A DNA stretch of 49,080 bases, from assembly GCA_037134755.1 (NCBI GenBank), contig JBAXLO010000003.1:1-49080 (forward strand). Direction: 5' to 3'. This document shows, one piece after another, positions 9,785 through 18,041 of this stretch; the stretch's first letter is position 1; each line of letters starts with the position of its first letter. Origin of the DNA: JBAXLO01 sp037134755. GTDB taxonomy: Bacteria > Bacteroidota > Bacteroidia > Bacteroidales > JACABE01. A model generated the notes under the pieces. The model worked only from the letters and a program-made list of their open reading frames with translations. It was not told where the DNA came from and made no database searches. Position numbers and translations under genes: made by a program.

Positions 9785-10927
9785 TTATATTTCTTTAAAA
9801 AGAGTAATAGTCATTGTTTGGTTATGAAGTTCGCAATGTTGTTCAAATGGTTTCAAAGGACATATCTCGCCGTAGGAATAAAAACCGGTCATAGTCGCTT
9901 TATCACCAATCACCTCACGAATAGTCTCAAGTTCTTCTTCCACCCTTTGCTTTAACACCAATTTTCGTCCAACACAACTAATCAGAATTGCAAGTTCAGT
10001 GTCAGAATACTGAAGACTTGTCGTGGCCATTTCAGCAGCTCCATTAGCACCATCAATCAAACGGTCGAGACTGGCTTTCATAAGCCTTACATATTCCCCT
10101 TGTGGGACATCACCTGCAAAAACCATGCTGCCATCAATTTCGTTAACTGCTAATACTGTTCGCACAAGCGATGTTTCTGAATCTTTCAACCTTAAACTTA
10201 AAGGGAATAGCAAAGCAGATGAAGGAAGGTTGGCTGCATGATCGCCTAAGTACTTTTTGTATAGATCTAAAGCTGGTTGTCCATCCAATTCGTACAAAAT
10301 ATTTCCTTTTGATTTGGTCACTTCTCTATCAACACCAAAAGAATCCCAGCCGCCCATCGACCCATAGCCTACTTTTAAGCTTTTACCATAAAAACCGATA
10401 GCCAACACCAGATTCTTTACACCGGCTTGATTATGCACAATCACTGTCTCGGCAAAATTAGCCTGATCGCCAGCCAAACCTCCGGTAATAGGTATTCTAT
10501 TTTTGAGTTTATCGTTCAAGCCTTTCGTAAGTTCGCTTCCATTGATATTTAAGCCTTCAGATAACACTAATACATGCACCAATTCTTCATTATCGAGTTT
10601 AACTGCAAGCTTTTCACCTATGCTGTAGCTCTCATCCATAGCGCTGATGAACTCAGAAGCTATCTCAACAGTTGATTTCTCTAACCAAACGGCCGTACAA
10701 ACAATATTACTGTTAAACACTTCTTCCTGACATATCTCACCAGAAGTCGAACAGCCGACAATTTGAGCTGTAGGATAAGTTTTCTTTACATAATCAATAT
10801 GTTGTTGCTCTTTGAGCATATCTTTGTTGCCAAACAAAAAGACAATCTGTGCTTTTTGGTTTAGATTTAGTTCATTTTTATTAGCCCATCCCTGACTTTG
10901 ATTGTAAATAATTTGTTCTGTTTTCAT
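9785..10927 (-). CDS. FIST N- and C-domain sensory protein
   Basis: A 380-aa soluble protein matching the FIST family (F-box and Intracellular Signal Transduction; FIST_N then FIST_C). FIST domains are thought to bind small ligands, possibly amino acids. Visible family features are the IVGCSTSGEI segment near residue 57, the GGLAGD motif after ITGG, and the C-terminal TGFYSYGEI motif followed by PLKPFEQHCELHNQT. It is the first gene of the minus-strand operon with three histidine kinases, and FIST proteins are commonly encoded next to such kinases. It has no signal peptide, so it acts in the cytoplasm. The family assignment is firm but the ligand is unknown. Confidence 0.93.
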   Translation of the reverse strand: MKTEQIIYNQSQGWANKNELNLNQKAQIVFLFGNKDMLKEQQHIDYVKKTYPTAQIVGCSTSGEICQEEVFNSNIVCTAVWLEKSTVEIASEFISAMDESYSIGEKLAVKLDNEELVHVLVLSEGLNINGSELTKGLNDKLKNRIPITGGLAGDQANFAETVIVHNQAGVKNLVLAIGFYGKSLKVGYGSMGGWDSFGVDREVTKSKGNILYELDGQPALDLYKKYLGDHAANLPSSALLFPLSLRLKDSETSLVRTVLAVNEIDGSMVFAGDVPQGEYVRLMKASLDRLIDGANGAAEMATTSLQYSDTELAILISCVGRKLVLKQRVEEELETIREVIGDKATMTGFYSYGEICPLKPFEQHCELHNQTMTITLFKEI

Positions 10928-11010
10928 TGTGTGTTTAGTTTTAGTTATAAATTCTTTTTTATTAATGCTAAAAATTGTTTTTCAATCTAAATTTGTCGTC
11001 TAATATTTTA

Positions 11011-11018
11011 CAAATGTA
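11011..11018 (-). promoter_or_regulatory. Candidate -7 element for the FIST-kinase operon
   Basis: Read on the minus strand this is TACATTTG, a full match to TAnnTTTG, about 85 bp before the FIST start codon. No clear TTTG was found about 18-20 bp further upstream, so only the -7 half is supported. Confidence 0.45.
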
Positions 11019-11293
11019 AGGATATTTTATTAATATAGATGAACTAAATAAAAAACAATACCATTTTTAACAAATTAATAACATTAGCGACTATAAGTTT
11101 AATGTAATTCAACGAATGAAAAGCATTATTGTTATAGTTTTTCTACAATATTAACACCAAATCCAAACTAAGCTGTAACAAGATTCAAAGAGTTTGTTAT
11201 AATATTTTAAAATAAAGATATTAATTATTGACAAATAACATATTACTCGCTCAAGCAATATCAAGATCATTAAAAGGAGAAGCGGCTTTAGTA

Positions 11294-11328
11294 AAAAAGA
11301 TGACCACCGTTGGTACAGTGGTCATCGC
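11294..11328 (-). terminator. Intrinsic terminator after the PqqD-like gene
   Basis: Read on the minus strand: GATGACCAC, loop, GTGGTCATC, then a run of six T (complement of A-tract 11293-11298). A perfect 9-bp stem plus U-tract is a canonical Rho-independent terminator, placed about 50 bp after the stop at 11380. A second identical copy lies at 11821-11855. Confidence 0.85.
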
Positions 11329-11377
11329 TCTTAACTAAAATCGAATTAATAAAAACTATTGTAAACGCAACGTAGAG
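11294..11377. repeat. 84-bp perfect direct repeat, copy 1
   Basis: This 84-bp stretch is base-for-base identical to 11821-11904. It begins with a run of A, then GATGACCAC, a 10-base loop and GTGGTCATC, and continues through AACTATTGTAAACGCAACG to CGTAGAG. Copy 1 starts just beyond the stop codon of the PqqD-like gene. Identity over the whole length implies a recent duplication or ongoing homogenisation. Confidence 0.93.
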
Positions 11378-11379
11378 TT

Positions 11380-11634
11380 TTAATTTTCTGATTCTACCAG
11401 ATTATATTGTTTTAAGAATCCTGTAAAGTCGAAGTAATCTCTTTCGAAAGTAGCTTCGTCAATATTATATTTTAAGAGGATAAAATTCATGATACCATCA
11501 AAGTTTTTTTCATCTTTTAGCATATTAAAAACTTCTATCCCTATAGGATTAAGTGTAAAGAATTCTCCTGTTAATGGATTGAAAAGGAAACCCGATTCAC
11601 TGATAGCCACATTTTTATTTATTTTCATTATCAT
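11380..11634 (-). CDS. PqqD-family small protein (RiPP recognition element-like)
   Basis: An 84-aa protein (or 82 aa from the second Met) resembling the PqqD family. It has a short beta-hairpin N-terminus (AISESGFLFNPLTGEFFTL), then NPIGIEVFNML and helices ending in FLKQYNLVE, as in winged-helix peptide chaperones that bind precursor peptides for modification enzymes. PqqD proteins normally sit beside a radical SAM or other maturase and a precursor gene, but neither is visible here. The gene is monocistronic and ends at its own terminator, with a copy of the 84-bp repeat on each side. Family membership is likely, but its partner and role are unknown. Confidence 0.8.
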   Translation of the reverse strand: MIMKINKNVAISESGFLFNPLTGEFFTLNPIGIEVFNMLKDEKNFDGIMNFILLKYNIDEATFERDYFDFTGFLKQYNLVESEN

Positions 11635-11820
11635 TTGTTTTTTTGATACATTTCTTACAAATTAACTTTACAATATTACTTCCATATAGTTGTTTTGATG
11701 TTACAAGATTTACAGATATTGTTATAACATTTTCAATTTTTAATACTAACCTATAATAAACAGTTCATCATAATAGTAATAATCATTTACTATTTACATT
11801 AAATACTTTCAAAGGTCTCG
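11635..11820. other. Intergenic region upstream of the PqqD-like gene
   Basis: AT-rich DNA between the PqqD-like start and repeat copy 2. I looked for a short precursor-peptide gene on both strands and saw no convincing frame with a start codon. It probably contains the promoter of the small gene, but no clean TAnnTTTG was found. Confidence 0.4.
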
Positions 11821-11904
11821 AAAAAGATGACCACCGTTGGTACAGTGGTCATCGCTCTTAACTAAAATCGAATTAATAAAAACTATTGTAAACGCAACGT
11901 AGAG
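11821..11904. repeat. 84-bp perfect direct repeat, copy 2
   Basis: Identical to 11294-11377, including the GATGACCAC/GTGGTCATC stem and the A-run that gives a minus-strand U-tract. No gene ends immediately before it on the minus strand: the S9 peptidase stop is over 200 bp away and has its own hairpin. This copy therefore looks like the relic of a duplicated gene-plus-terminator unit, or an independent element. Confidence 0.93.
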
Positions 11905-12027
11905 AATTTAATTTACAATAATGAATTTGTAGAGAATTATTACGTTGCAAAAGTAATCCTACTTCAACTTGTACACAACTAATATAGGTGAACCATCCAA
12001 ATTGATAGGTAAACTACCCTTTTATAA

Positions 12028-12065
12028 AAAAGAGTCTCCCTCTTTTAATTGAGAAAGACTCTTTT
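12028..12065 (-). terminator. Terminator after the S9 peptidase gene
   Basis: AAAAGAGTCT (12028-12037) pairs with AGACTCTTTT (12056-12065). The A-run on the left gives a minus-strand U-tract, and the T-run on the right also allows use in the other direction. It lies about 55 bp beyond the peptidase stop. Between them, 12070-12115 is a low-complexity series of AAGTACTT-like words. Confidence 0.8.
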
Positions 12066-12120
12066 GTATTTTAACTTCAAGTACTGTAAGTATTTTAAGT
12101 ACTTCAAGTACTCTCTTATA

Positions 12121-14202
12121 TTATTTCAACCACTTATCGAGCCAGCGGAAGAAAGTTCTTTGCCATAGAATACCGTTTTGTGGTTTCAACACCCAATGAT
12201 TTTCGTCAGGGAAGATAAGTAGTTCGGCAGGAACACCTCTAAGCTTTGCAGCATTGAAAGCTTGCATGCCTTGTGAAGCCAAAATACGGAAGTCTTGCTC
12301 ACCATGAATACATAATATCGGTGTATCCCATTTATCAACAAACAAATGTGGAGAGTTTGCATAACTTTTCTGAGCTATCTTATTGTTTTTATCCCAGTAA
12401 GCACCACCTAAATCCCAGTTTACAAACCACATTTCTTCGGTTTCCAGGTATTGTGATTCTAAATTAAACATACCATCATGAGCTATGAAAGCTTTAAAAC
12501 GTTTGTTGTGATTACCTGCTAACCAATACACTGAAAAACCACCATAACTGGCACCTACGCAACCAAGTTTATCTTTGTTAACGTAAGGTTCTTTACACAT
12601 CTCATCAATTGCAACTAAGTAATCCTTCATGTTTTGTCCACCATAATCACCACTAATCTGTTCGTTCCATTCCTGACCGAAACCAGGCAAACCTCTACGA
12701 TTTGGAGCAACAATAATATAATTATTAGCTGCCATTATCTGGAAATTCCATCTATAGCTCCAGAACTGACTAACAGTTGTTTGTGGGCCACCTTCACAAT
12801 ATAATAAAGTAGGATACTTTTTAGTACTATCAAAATCTGGAGGATAAATTATCCATGTATGCATGTCTTTGCCATCGGTAGTTTTAATCCAACGCTCAAC
12901 AACCTTACCCATTTTAACTTGTGATAACAAGTCTTTGTTTACCGCACTTATCTGTGTTTCTTTGCCATCAGTAATATTTACTGAGAATATTTCAACTGGA
13001 GTTGAGATTGACATTCTTGTTGCTATAATAAGCTTACCGGCAGGTATTATCGAAGTATAATCATTAACACTATTAGTAATCTGACGAATCTTTCCATCAG
13101 CAAGAACCATCTCATAAATATTTTCTTTTGCGTGGAAATCGCTTATAAAGTAAATCTTAGCATTATCTTCGCTCCATGCAAGGCTTCCAACATTCTGATC
13201 AAAAGTTAGCGTATAATCCTTGGTTTCTTTAGTCTTTACATCATACACCATCATACGGTTCTTATCGGCTTCATAACCATCTCTCTTCATGCTTTCCCAA
13301 GCAATTTTGCTTCCATCAGGCGAAAACACAGGCGACATATCGTAACCCTTATTACTTTCGCTGATATTTACAGTTTGCTTGTTATCTATATTATAAAGAT
13401 AGATGTCAGAATTAGTTGATATCGCGTAAGCAACACCTTTTAATTTGCGACAAGTATAAGCAATCGTTTTTCCATCAGGACTCCAGTTAATCTGCTCCAT
13501 ACCACCGAACGGACGGTTAGGAGTTTCAAAAGCTTCGCCCTTCATAACATCGATTGGATTGCTAATGCTGCCATTACTATAGGAAGCAACGAATAAATGA
13601 GGATAACTTTCGATCCAAGTATCCCAATGCTTGTACATTAAGTCAGTGATAACTCTGCCTGTAGCTTTTTCGAGATCAGGATTGAAATCTTTAGCTGTAG
13701 AATCAACTTTAACTTCCTTTACATACAGAATATTCTTAGCGTCAGGAGCATATTTAAAGCCTTCGATGTCGCTATCTTCTTTAGATATTTGTTTACGATC
13801 ACTGCCATCAGGATTCATTTCAAATATCTGTTGAACACCATTTTCGGCACATAAGAAAGCGATCTTCTTACCATCAGGACTCCAGCATATACTGTTTTCA
13901 CTAGCAGCGGTTTTAGTCAATTGCTTTACATCACTTCCATCTATTTTCATGGAATAGATCTCTGCATTGCCTTTGTTTTCTTTAATACTAAAATATTTTA
14001 CTGTATAGATAACAGTAGCTTTATCAGGAGATACACTTAGCTCGCCTATACGGCCCATCGACCATAAAACTTCGGGACTTAAGCGTCCATCTTTAACTTT
14101 TACGTCGGGTTTACCTATAATATTCCCGGTTTCCTGTTTTGGTTTACACCCTAAAGCCATAATCAAAACAACTGATAGTGTGAAAAGTATTACTTTTTTC
14201 AT
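12121..14202 (-). CDS. S9-family serine peptidase, lipoprotein-like (DPP5/acylaminoacyl peptidase type)
   Basis: A 693-aa prolyl-oligopeptidase-family enzyme that removes dipeptides or acyl-amino acids from peptides. The N-terminus is a signal peptide with lipobox-like ALGC (Cys19), suggesting anchoring in the envelope. The first 430 or so residues contain repeated SPDGKxIA blades of a beta-propeller. The C-terminal alpha/beta-hydrolase has the nucleophile S552 in GASYGG, with D637 (GEQDFR) and H669 (DENHW) completing the triad. Length and layout resemble the periplasmic DPP5 of Bacteroidota that take up peptides, though substrate preference cannot be read from sequence. It is monocistronic, with its own terminator. 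Confidence 0.93.
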   Translation of the reverse strand: MKKVILFTLSVVLIMALGCKPKQETGNIIGKPDVKVKDGRLSPEVLWSMGRIGELSVSPDKATVIYTVKYFSIKENKGNAEIYSMKIDGSDVKQLTKTAASENSICWSPDGKKIAFLCAENGVQQIFEMNPDGSDRKQISKEDSDIEGFKYAPDAKNILYVKEVKVDSTAKDFNPDLEKATGRVITDLMYKHWDTWIESYPHLFVASYSNGSISNPIDVMKGEAFETPNRPFGGMEQINWSPDGKTIAYTCRKLKGVAYAISTNSDIYLYNIDNKQTVNISESNKGYDMSPVFSPDGSKIAWESMKRDGYEADKNRMMVYDVKTKETKDYTLTFDQNVGSLAWSEDNAKIYFISDFHAKENIYEMVLADGKIRQITNSVNDYTSIIPAGKLIIATRMSISTPVEIFSVNITDGKETQISAVNKDLLSQVKMGKVVERWIKTTDGKDMHTWIIYPPDFDSTKKYPTLLYCEGGPQTTVSQFWSYRWNFQIMAANNYIIVAPNRRGLPGFGQEWNEQISGDYGGQNMKDYLVAIDEMCKEPYVNKDKLGCVGASYGGFSVYWLAGNHNKRFKAFIAHDGMFNLESQYLETEEMWFVNWDLGGAYWDKNNKIAQKSYANSPHLFVDKWDTPILCIHGEQDFRILASQGMQAFNAAKLRGVPAELLIFPDENHWVLKPQNGILWQRTFFRWLDKWLK

Positions 14203-14347
14203 GTTAATTATTATTTAAAAATTTGAGTGTGTAAATATCGGAATAATTTTATTAATGACAGTAGTTTATTTTATAAAAATATTGTTATTTTAGATTTAAC
14301 AACACTAGGATTCAATTATTATTTATTAATTATTAATTATCATTTGA

Positions 14348-14956
14348 TTATAAAACATCCAAGCTTATTGGATCACTAAATGCTCCTTGATGATCGGGAT
14401 AAACAACGGACAATGAAAATAAATATTTTCTCAACTTCATCAAACCATTAATTGTGAGGCTAACATTACCTAGCTTTATTTCTGTAAATTGATCTCTTAA
14501 ACCATCCTCATCTATCGAATATCTTAAAATATACATACTAGCTTTAGGATCACGCCCCCATTTTGCTTTGACCTGTCCGGAAATTTCACCTCTCCATACT
14601 TTAAATCCTCCTTTTATATTATGATTTGTAAAATCATTAACTCCAAAACCTGATAGCAATATTATTTCCCGATCACCTCTTGCTTTCATATTTATATAAC
14701 TGGCAAGTTGTCGAAGCATCACAAAAACAGTTGACAATGCGCTATTTCTTTTATCATAATTTCGCATTTTGGGATTTAATGAAAGAACTCCTTGCGTTTG
14801 AAGCTCAGAAACAGCTGTATCAAACTCCTCTTTAGTAATAGGACAATCATTAAAAATAGGATTGTCAAACAATTTAAGTGAAATATACATAGCAAAATGT
14901 ATTAGATATGACCATCTAAATCTCATAAAATTCAATAATACTAACGAACTTTTCAT
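14348..14956 (-). CDS. FN3-like hypothetical protein, 202 aa
   Basis: I recognise this only as a type of Bacteroidota protein with a helical N-terminal half and an FN3-like C-terminus. The N-half has a basic, hydrophobic start (MRFRWSYLIHFAMYI) and a region around LSTVFVMLRQLASYIN. The C-half (about 115-202) reads as a beta-sandwich: GQVKAKWGRDPKASMYILRY, then YLFSLSVVYPDHQGAFSDPI, with the typical FN3 ending of aromatic-rich strand, G-turn and SxP. No signal peptide is certain. It lies 72 bp downstream of the 42-bp array element and resembles in outline the protein at 39001-39642, which also follows an array. Its function is unknown. Confidence 0.75.
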   Translation of the reverse strand: MKSSLVLLNFMRFRWSYLIHFAMYISLKLFDNPIFNDCPITKEEFDTAVSELQTQGVLSLNPKMRNYDKRNSALSTVFVMLRQLASYINMKARGDREIILLSGFGVNDFTNHNIKGGFKVWRGEISGQVKAKWGRDPKASMYILRYSIDEDGLRDQFTEIKLGNVSLTINGLMKLRKYLFSLSVVYPDHQGAFSDPISLDVL

Positions 14957-15028
14957 TTGATTTTATTTTATTAAAAGTTTAACTGCTTTATTTACTTATT
15001 AAATTAAAAAATATAAACCTAAGTTAAC

Positions 15029-15511
15029 CTATATATTGGCTGATTTTTTATCGTTGAAAGCTAAAGTTTTTCTATACAAGTTTGCATTTTGTAAGTGCAG
15101 CCGAACTATTGGTAATAGTTCGCTTGCATGGAACGAATGCAGCCGAACTTTTGGTAATAGTTCGCTTGCATGGGATGAATGCAGCCGAACTTTTGATAAC
15201 AGTTCGCTTGCATTGGATGAATGCAGCCGAACTTTTGGTAATAGTTCGCTTGCATAGGATGAATGCAGCCGAACTTTTGGTAACAGTTCGCTTGCATGAG
15301 ATGAATGCAGCCGAACTTTTAGTAAGAGTTCGCTTGCATGGATTGATTGCAGCCGAACTTTTATCAAATACAACGCTGCAATCCTAATACACCGGTTTAT
15401 GATACTAAAGAAACGATTTACTTGAGAGAAGTACTTAGCTAAAGCACCACAGAATGCTGTTTCTATGCTCCCTTGCAGAATCTTTCTTACGGTTGCCTGT
15501 GATGTTTTCAT
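15029..15511 (-). other. Open frame spanning the 42-bp array; doubtful gene
   Basis: A 160-codon frame starts at an ATG. Its first 55 or so codons (KILQGSIETAFCGALAKYF...) match in translation and at DNA level the stretch at 43840-43997. The remainder is the array read as repeats of RLHSSHASELLPKV. Because 42 is a multiple of three, several frames across the array are open on both strands, so openness is weak evidence for coding. The conserved head (SIET.F.G and NR.F..IN shared with the other copy) leaves open a small repetitive protein or a decayed gene. I regard it as a repeat element first. Confidence 0.35.
15096..15366. repeat. Tandem array, six 42-bp hairpin units plus a partial
   Basis: Units start with TGCAGCCGAACT at 15096, 15138, 15180, 15222, 15264, 15306 and a partial one at 15348, each exactly 42 bp apart. 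Each full unit is an imperfect palindrome: ATGCA and CGAACT on the left pair with AGTTCG and TGCAT on the right. In unit 1 the core CGAACTATT-GGT-AATAGTTCG is a perfect 9-bp stem with a 3-base loop. Differences between units fall mainly in the loop and the inter-hairpin link. The array ends 140 bp upstream of the FN3-like gene start at 14956. Confidence 0.92.
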
Positions 15512-15886
15512 TAACTATTAATTTTAAGTACCCTAAAGAACCACTAAAAGTTGTCACAACTATTTAAGACTGTAAAATTACTACTATATATATTATAAAA
15601 CTATTTTAAACATACTTATTTTCACTATTGTTGATAACTATTTTAAGATAAAAAGTTAAAGAGGTGGTATTGGTATGATTGAGTGTTTACTCCTCCTGTC
15701 AGGTTTCCCATCCTGACAGGTCTATATTTTAAATACCTTTTATACCTGTAAGGATGAAAAACCTGTCAGGAAATATGTATACTGCTAAAGAATTGAATTT
15801 ACTATTGATATATGTATGTTATTCAATAAAAACATCTCTTATCTAAATAAAATTTAATTTAAAGCTTATCATATTAAAATTATATG
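15512..15886. other. Intergenic region with CCTGTCAGG repeats
   Basis: No gene is seen. CCTGTCAGG (15695-15703) pairs perfectly with CCTGACAGG (15712-15720) around an 8-base loop, and the word ACCTGTCAGG recurs at 15761-15770, so alternative hairpins are possible. It lies between divergent genes and so is not a terminator of either. The rest is AT-rich. Confidence 0.6.
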
Positions 15887-15894
15887 TACTTTTG
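15887..15894 (+). promoter_or_regulatory. -7 element for the MFS transporter gene
   Basis: TACTTTTG matches TAnnTTTG exactly, about 75 bp upstream of the start codon. The upstream -33 region is AT-rich with only a weak TTT match, so the call rests on the -7 box and its position. Confidence 0.55.
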
Positions 15895-15968
15895 ACAAGC
15901 TTAAATTCGATGAACATACTTTCGAATTTTTAGGTTTTGTTTTATATAATATCTTTAATACCATATTA

Positions 15969-17381
15969 ATGAAAAAAAACATTCTTGTTTACACTTTTGT
16001 AGCCTCTTTAGGAGGATTATTATTTGGTTTCGATACCGCTGTTATCAATGGCGCAATGCCTTTCTTCGTCAAGTACTTCACTCTGTCCGACACTATGAAG
16101 GGTTTTGCAGTTAGTTCTGCACTTTTTGGTTGTGTATTTGGAGCTTTATTTGCTGGCAAACTTAGCGATGCTTACGGTCGCAGGTATATGTTGCGTATTC
16201 TTGCAGTATTATTCTTTATATCTGCTATAGGTACAGGTTTATCAATTAATTACTTCATACCTATTAATATTCATTTATTGGGAGCAGCCATTAATAGACC
16301 AGTTAATTTTGGGTTAGGATTTTTTGTATTAGCACGTATCATTGGTGGCTTAGCTATTGGCGGTGCGTCAGTTATTTCAACTGTTTACATTTCGGAAATT
16401 GCACCTCCTAAGAAGAGAGGAATGCTGGCTGCCACCTTCCAGTTGGCTATAGTTGTGGGTATTCTAATAGCTTTTTCTTCCGATCTTTTATTAGTGAATA
16501 CAGGCGAATACAATTGGAGATGGATGTTCCTGGCCGGCTGTATTCCTGCACTAATCTTTTTTGTTCTTTTGTTTTATGTTAAAAGAAGTCCACGTTGGTT
16601 AGTAAAAAAAGGTTATATTGATGAAGCTAAAGAAGTTCTTAAAGAAGTTGTTCAAGCCGAAGATTGTGATCAAACACTTGCAGATATCAGAGAGTCAATT
16701 GATGCAGAGATAGCTAATAAAAGCATTTATCTTTTCAAGAAACCTAATCTAAGACTTGTATTAATAGGTTTTGCTGTTGGGATGTTCAACCAATTTACCG
16801 GTATTAATATAATAATGTATTACACTACTGATATCTTCCGTGCAGCAGGTTTCACCACCGACTCAGCTATTGCACAGACAGTAATGTTAGGTGTCACTAA
16901 TCTTATATTTACCCTTATAGCAATGTCGATAATTGATAAAGTTGGACGCAAAACATTATTACTCTTTGGTTCATTAGGCATGACATTGTTTCTCGGACTC
17001 TTTGGTTTTGGATTTATAACCAACTTAATAAGCGGATATGGTTTGTTAGCACTCTTATTAGGATTCGTTGCCTGTTTTGCAGCTTCACAAGGAGCAGTTA
17101 TATGGGTGTTATTATCCGAGATGTTCCCAAACAATATACGTGCAAGAGGTTCATCAATAGGTTCCTTCTCACACTGGATGTTCAATACTATCATTGCTTT
17201 CATTTTTCCTGTTATTGCCGGAATGTTTGGCAGCAGTTTTATCGAACAAAAGAAAGGTGTAGGTATAATGTTCATTGCATTTGCAGTTTTAACCTTTATT
17301 AGTTACTTCTTCTTTAGTAAGTTCTTATTCGAAACAAAGGGAAAATCATTAGAACAACTGGAACACGATAACATGAGATAA
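15969..17381 (+). CDS. Sugar-porter family MFS transporter
   Basis: A 470-aa inner-membrane transporter of the sugar porter family (XylE/GalP/glucose-H+ symporter type). It has the 12-helix pattern and the family signatures: GGLLFGFDTAVING in helix 1, GKLSDAYGRRYML in the loop after helix 2, KRSPRWLVKKG at the end of the N-half, QFTGINIIMYYT in helix 7, DKVGRK in the mirrored loop, and ETKGKSLEQLE at the C-terminus. Substrate is probably a hexose or pentose taken up with protons, but cannot be fixed from sequence. It is monocistronic, with its own -7 box and a strong terminator 20 bp after the stop. Length is normal. Confidence 0.95.
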   Translation: MKKNILVYTFVASLGGLLFGFDTAVINGAMPFFVKYFTLSDTMKGFAVSSALFGCVFGALFAGKLSDAYGRRYMLRILAVLFFISAIGTGLSINYFIPINIHLLGAAINRPVNFGLGFFVLARIIGGLAIGGASVISTVYISEIAPPKKRGMLAATFQLAIVVGILIAFSSDLLLVNTGEYNWRWMFLAGCIPALIFFVLLFYVKRSPRWLVKKGYIDEAKEVLKEVVQAEDCDQTLADIRESIDAEIANKSIYLFKKPNLRLVLIGFAVGMFNQFTGINIIMYYTTDIFRAAGFTTDSAIAQTVMLGVTNLIFTLIAMSIIDKVGRKTLLLFGSLGMTLFLGLFGFGFITNLISGYGLLALLLGFVACFAASQGAVIWVLLSEMFPNNIRARGSSIGSFSHWMFNTIIAFIFPVIAGMFGSSFIEQKKGVGIMFIAFAVLTFISYFFFSKFLFETKGKSLEQLEHDNMR

Positions 17382-17401
17382 ATATCATTCATAATCTTAA
17401 T

Positions 17402-17440
17402 AAAAAGAGGCTATCTCAAATCTGAGACAGCCTCTTTTTT
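17402..17440 (+). terminator. Intrinsic terminator after the MFS gene
   Basis: AAAAAGAGGCT pairs with AGCCTCTTTTTT around a loop that itself contains CTCAAATCTGAG. G+C-rich stem plus T-run; the left A-run also allows termination of the convergent minus-strand gene at 17479. Confidence 0.92.
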
Positions 17441-17478
17441 ATTTAGACTAAAACTATTTTATTAATAGTTGATTAACC

Positions 17479-18003
17479 TTATACATGAACCTGAAAAGCA
17501 TTGAATAATTTATCCATCCCAACTTGAGATGCACCATGATAAGATGCTTCCAATATATCAGCATCAGTCCAACCAAGGTTAAGCAAATTATCAATATCTA
17601 CCTTACTTACCTCTTTTGAATTCTTAACTACTTTCAGAACAAAGAATAAAAGCGCTTTTTCATTTTCTTCCAAAGGCACTTTGGTATGATCATTTAATAT
17701 CTCTGTAACTTGCTCAGGTAATATCCCATATTGAAACAAAATACCGGTATTCACATCAACACAATATTCGCAACGTTCCTCTTCGGATACCATTAGGCGA
17801 ATAAAAGCCAATAATTTACCACTAAATCTTGTATTTACAGAAAAATACCTGATGTTATTTACTTGTTGTCCCAAAACATGTTCGCTCAAACCGAACATTT
17901 TAAATGAACCAGGAATAAATCCCATTCTGTCATTCATGTTTTGATAAATCTCAGCTACTTTAGGCGTAGCTTCTTCTTTCTCTACTAATTTTAAGAGTGC
18001 CAT
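17479..18003 (-). CDS. AhpD-like / carboxymuconolactone decarboxylase-family protein
   Basis: A 174-aa all-helical protein of the CMD/AhpD superfamily. The redox motif CEYC sits in SEEERCEYCVDVNTG (about residues 77-91), where many relatives have CxxC followed by a histidine; here Asn/Thr occupy that part. The C-half carries a second CMD-like helical repeat (DIDNLLNLGWTDADILEA). Such proteins act as thiol peroxidases or have unknown oxidoreductase roles. It is alone between convergent MFS and upstream helicase genes, and has two good -7 boxes just upstream. Family call is good, exact activity unknown. Confidence 0.85.
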   Translation of the reverse strand: MALLKLVEKEEATPKVAEIYQNMNDRMGFIPGSFKMFGLSEHVLGQQVNNIRYFSVNTRFSGKLLAFIRLMVSEEERCEYCVDVNTGILFQYGILPEQVTEILNDHTKVPLEENEKALLFFVLKVVKNSKEVSKVDIDNLLNLGWTDADILEASYHGASQVGMDKLFNAFQVHV

Positions 18004-18041
18004 ATACTTATTTTATTATTGTTATTATGATATTTAGTGCA

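Noticed and set aside
15096..15366. CRISPR array
   Set aside because: Units abut and are conserved along their full 42 bp; there are no unique spacers, and no cas genes are present. The same holds for the other three arrays.
15036..15387. Plus-strand open frames across the 42-bp array
   Set aside because: Period is a multiple of three, so several frames stay open by chance; they contain only repeats and no conserved start.
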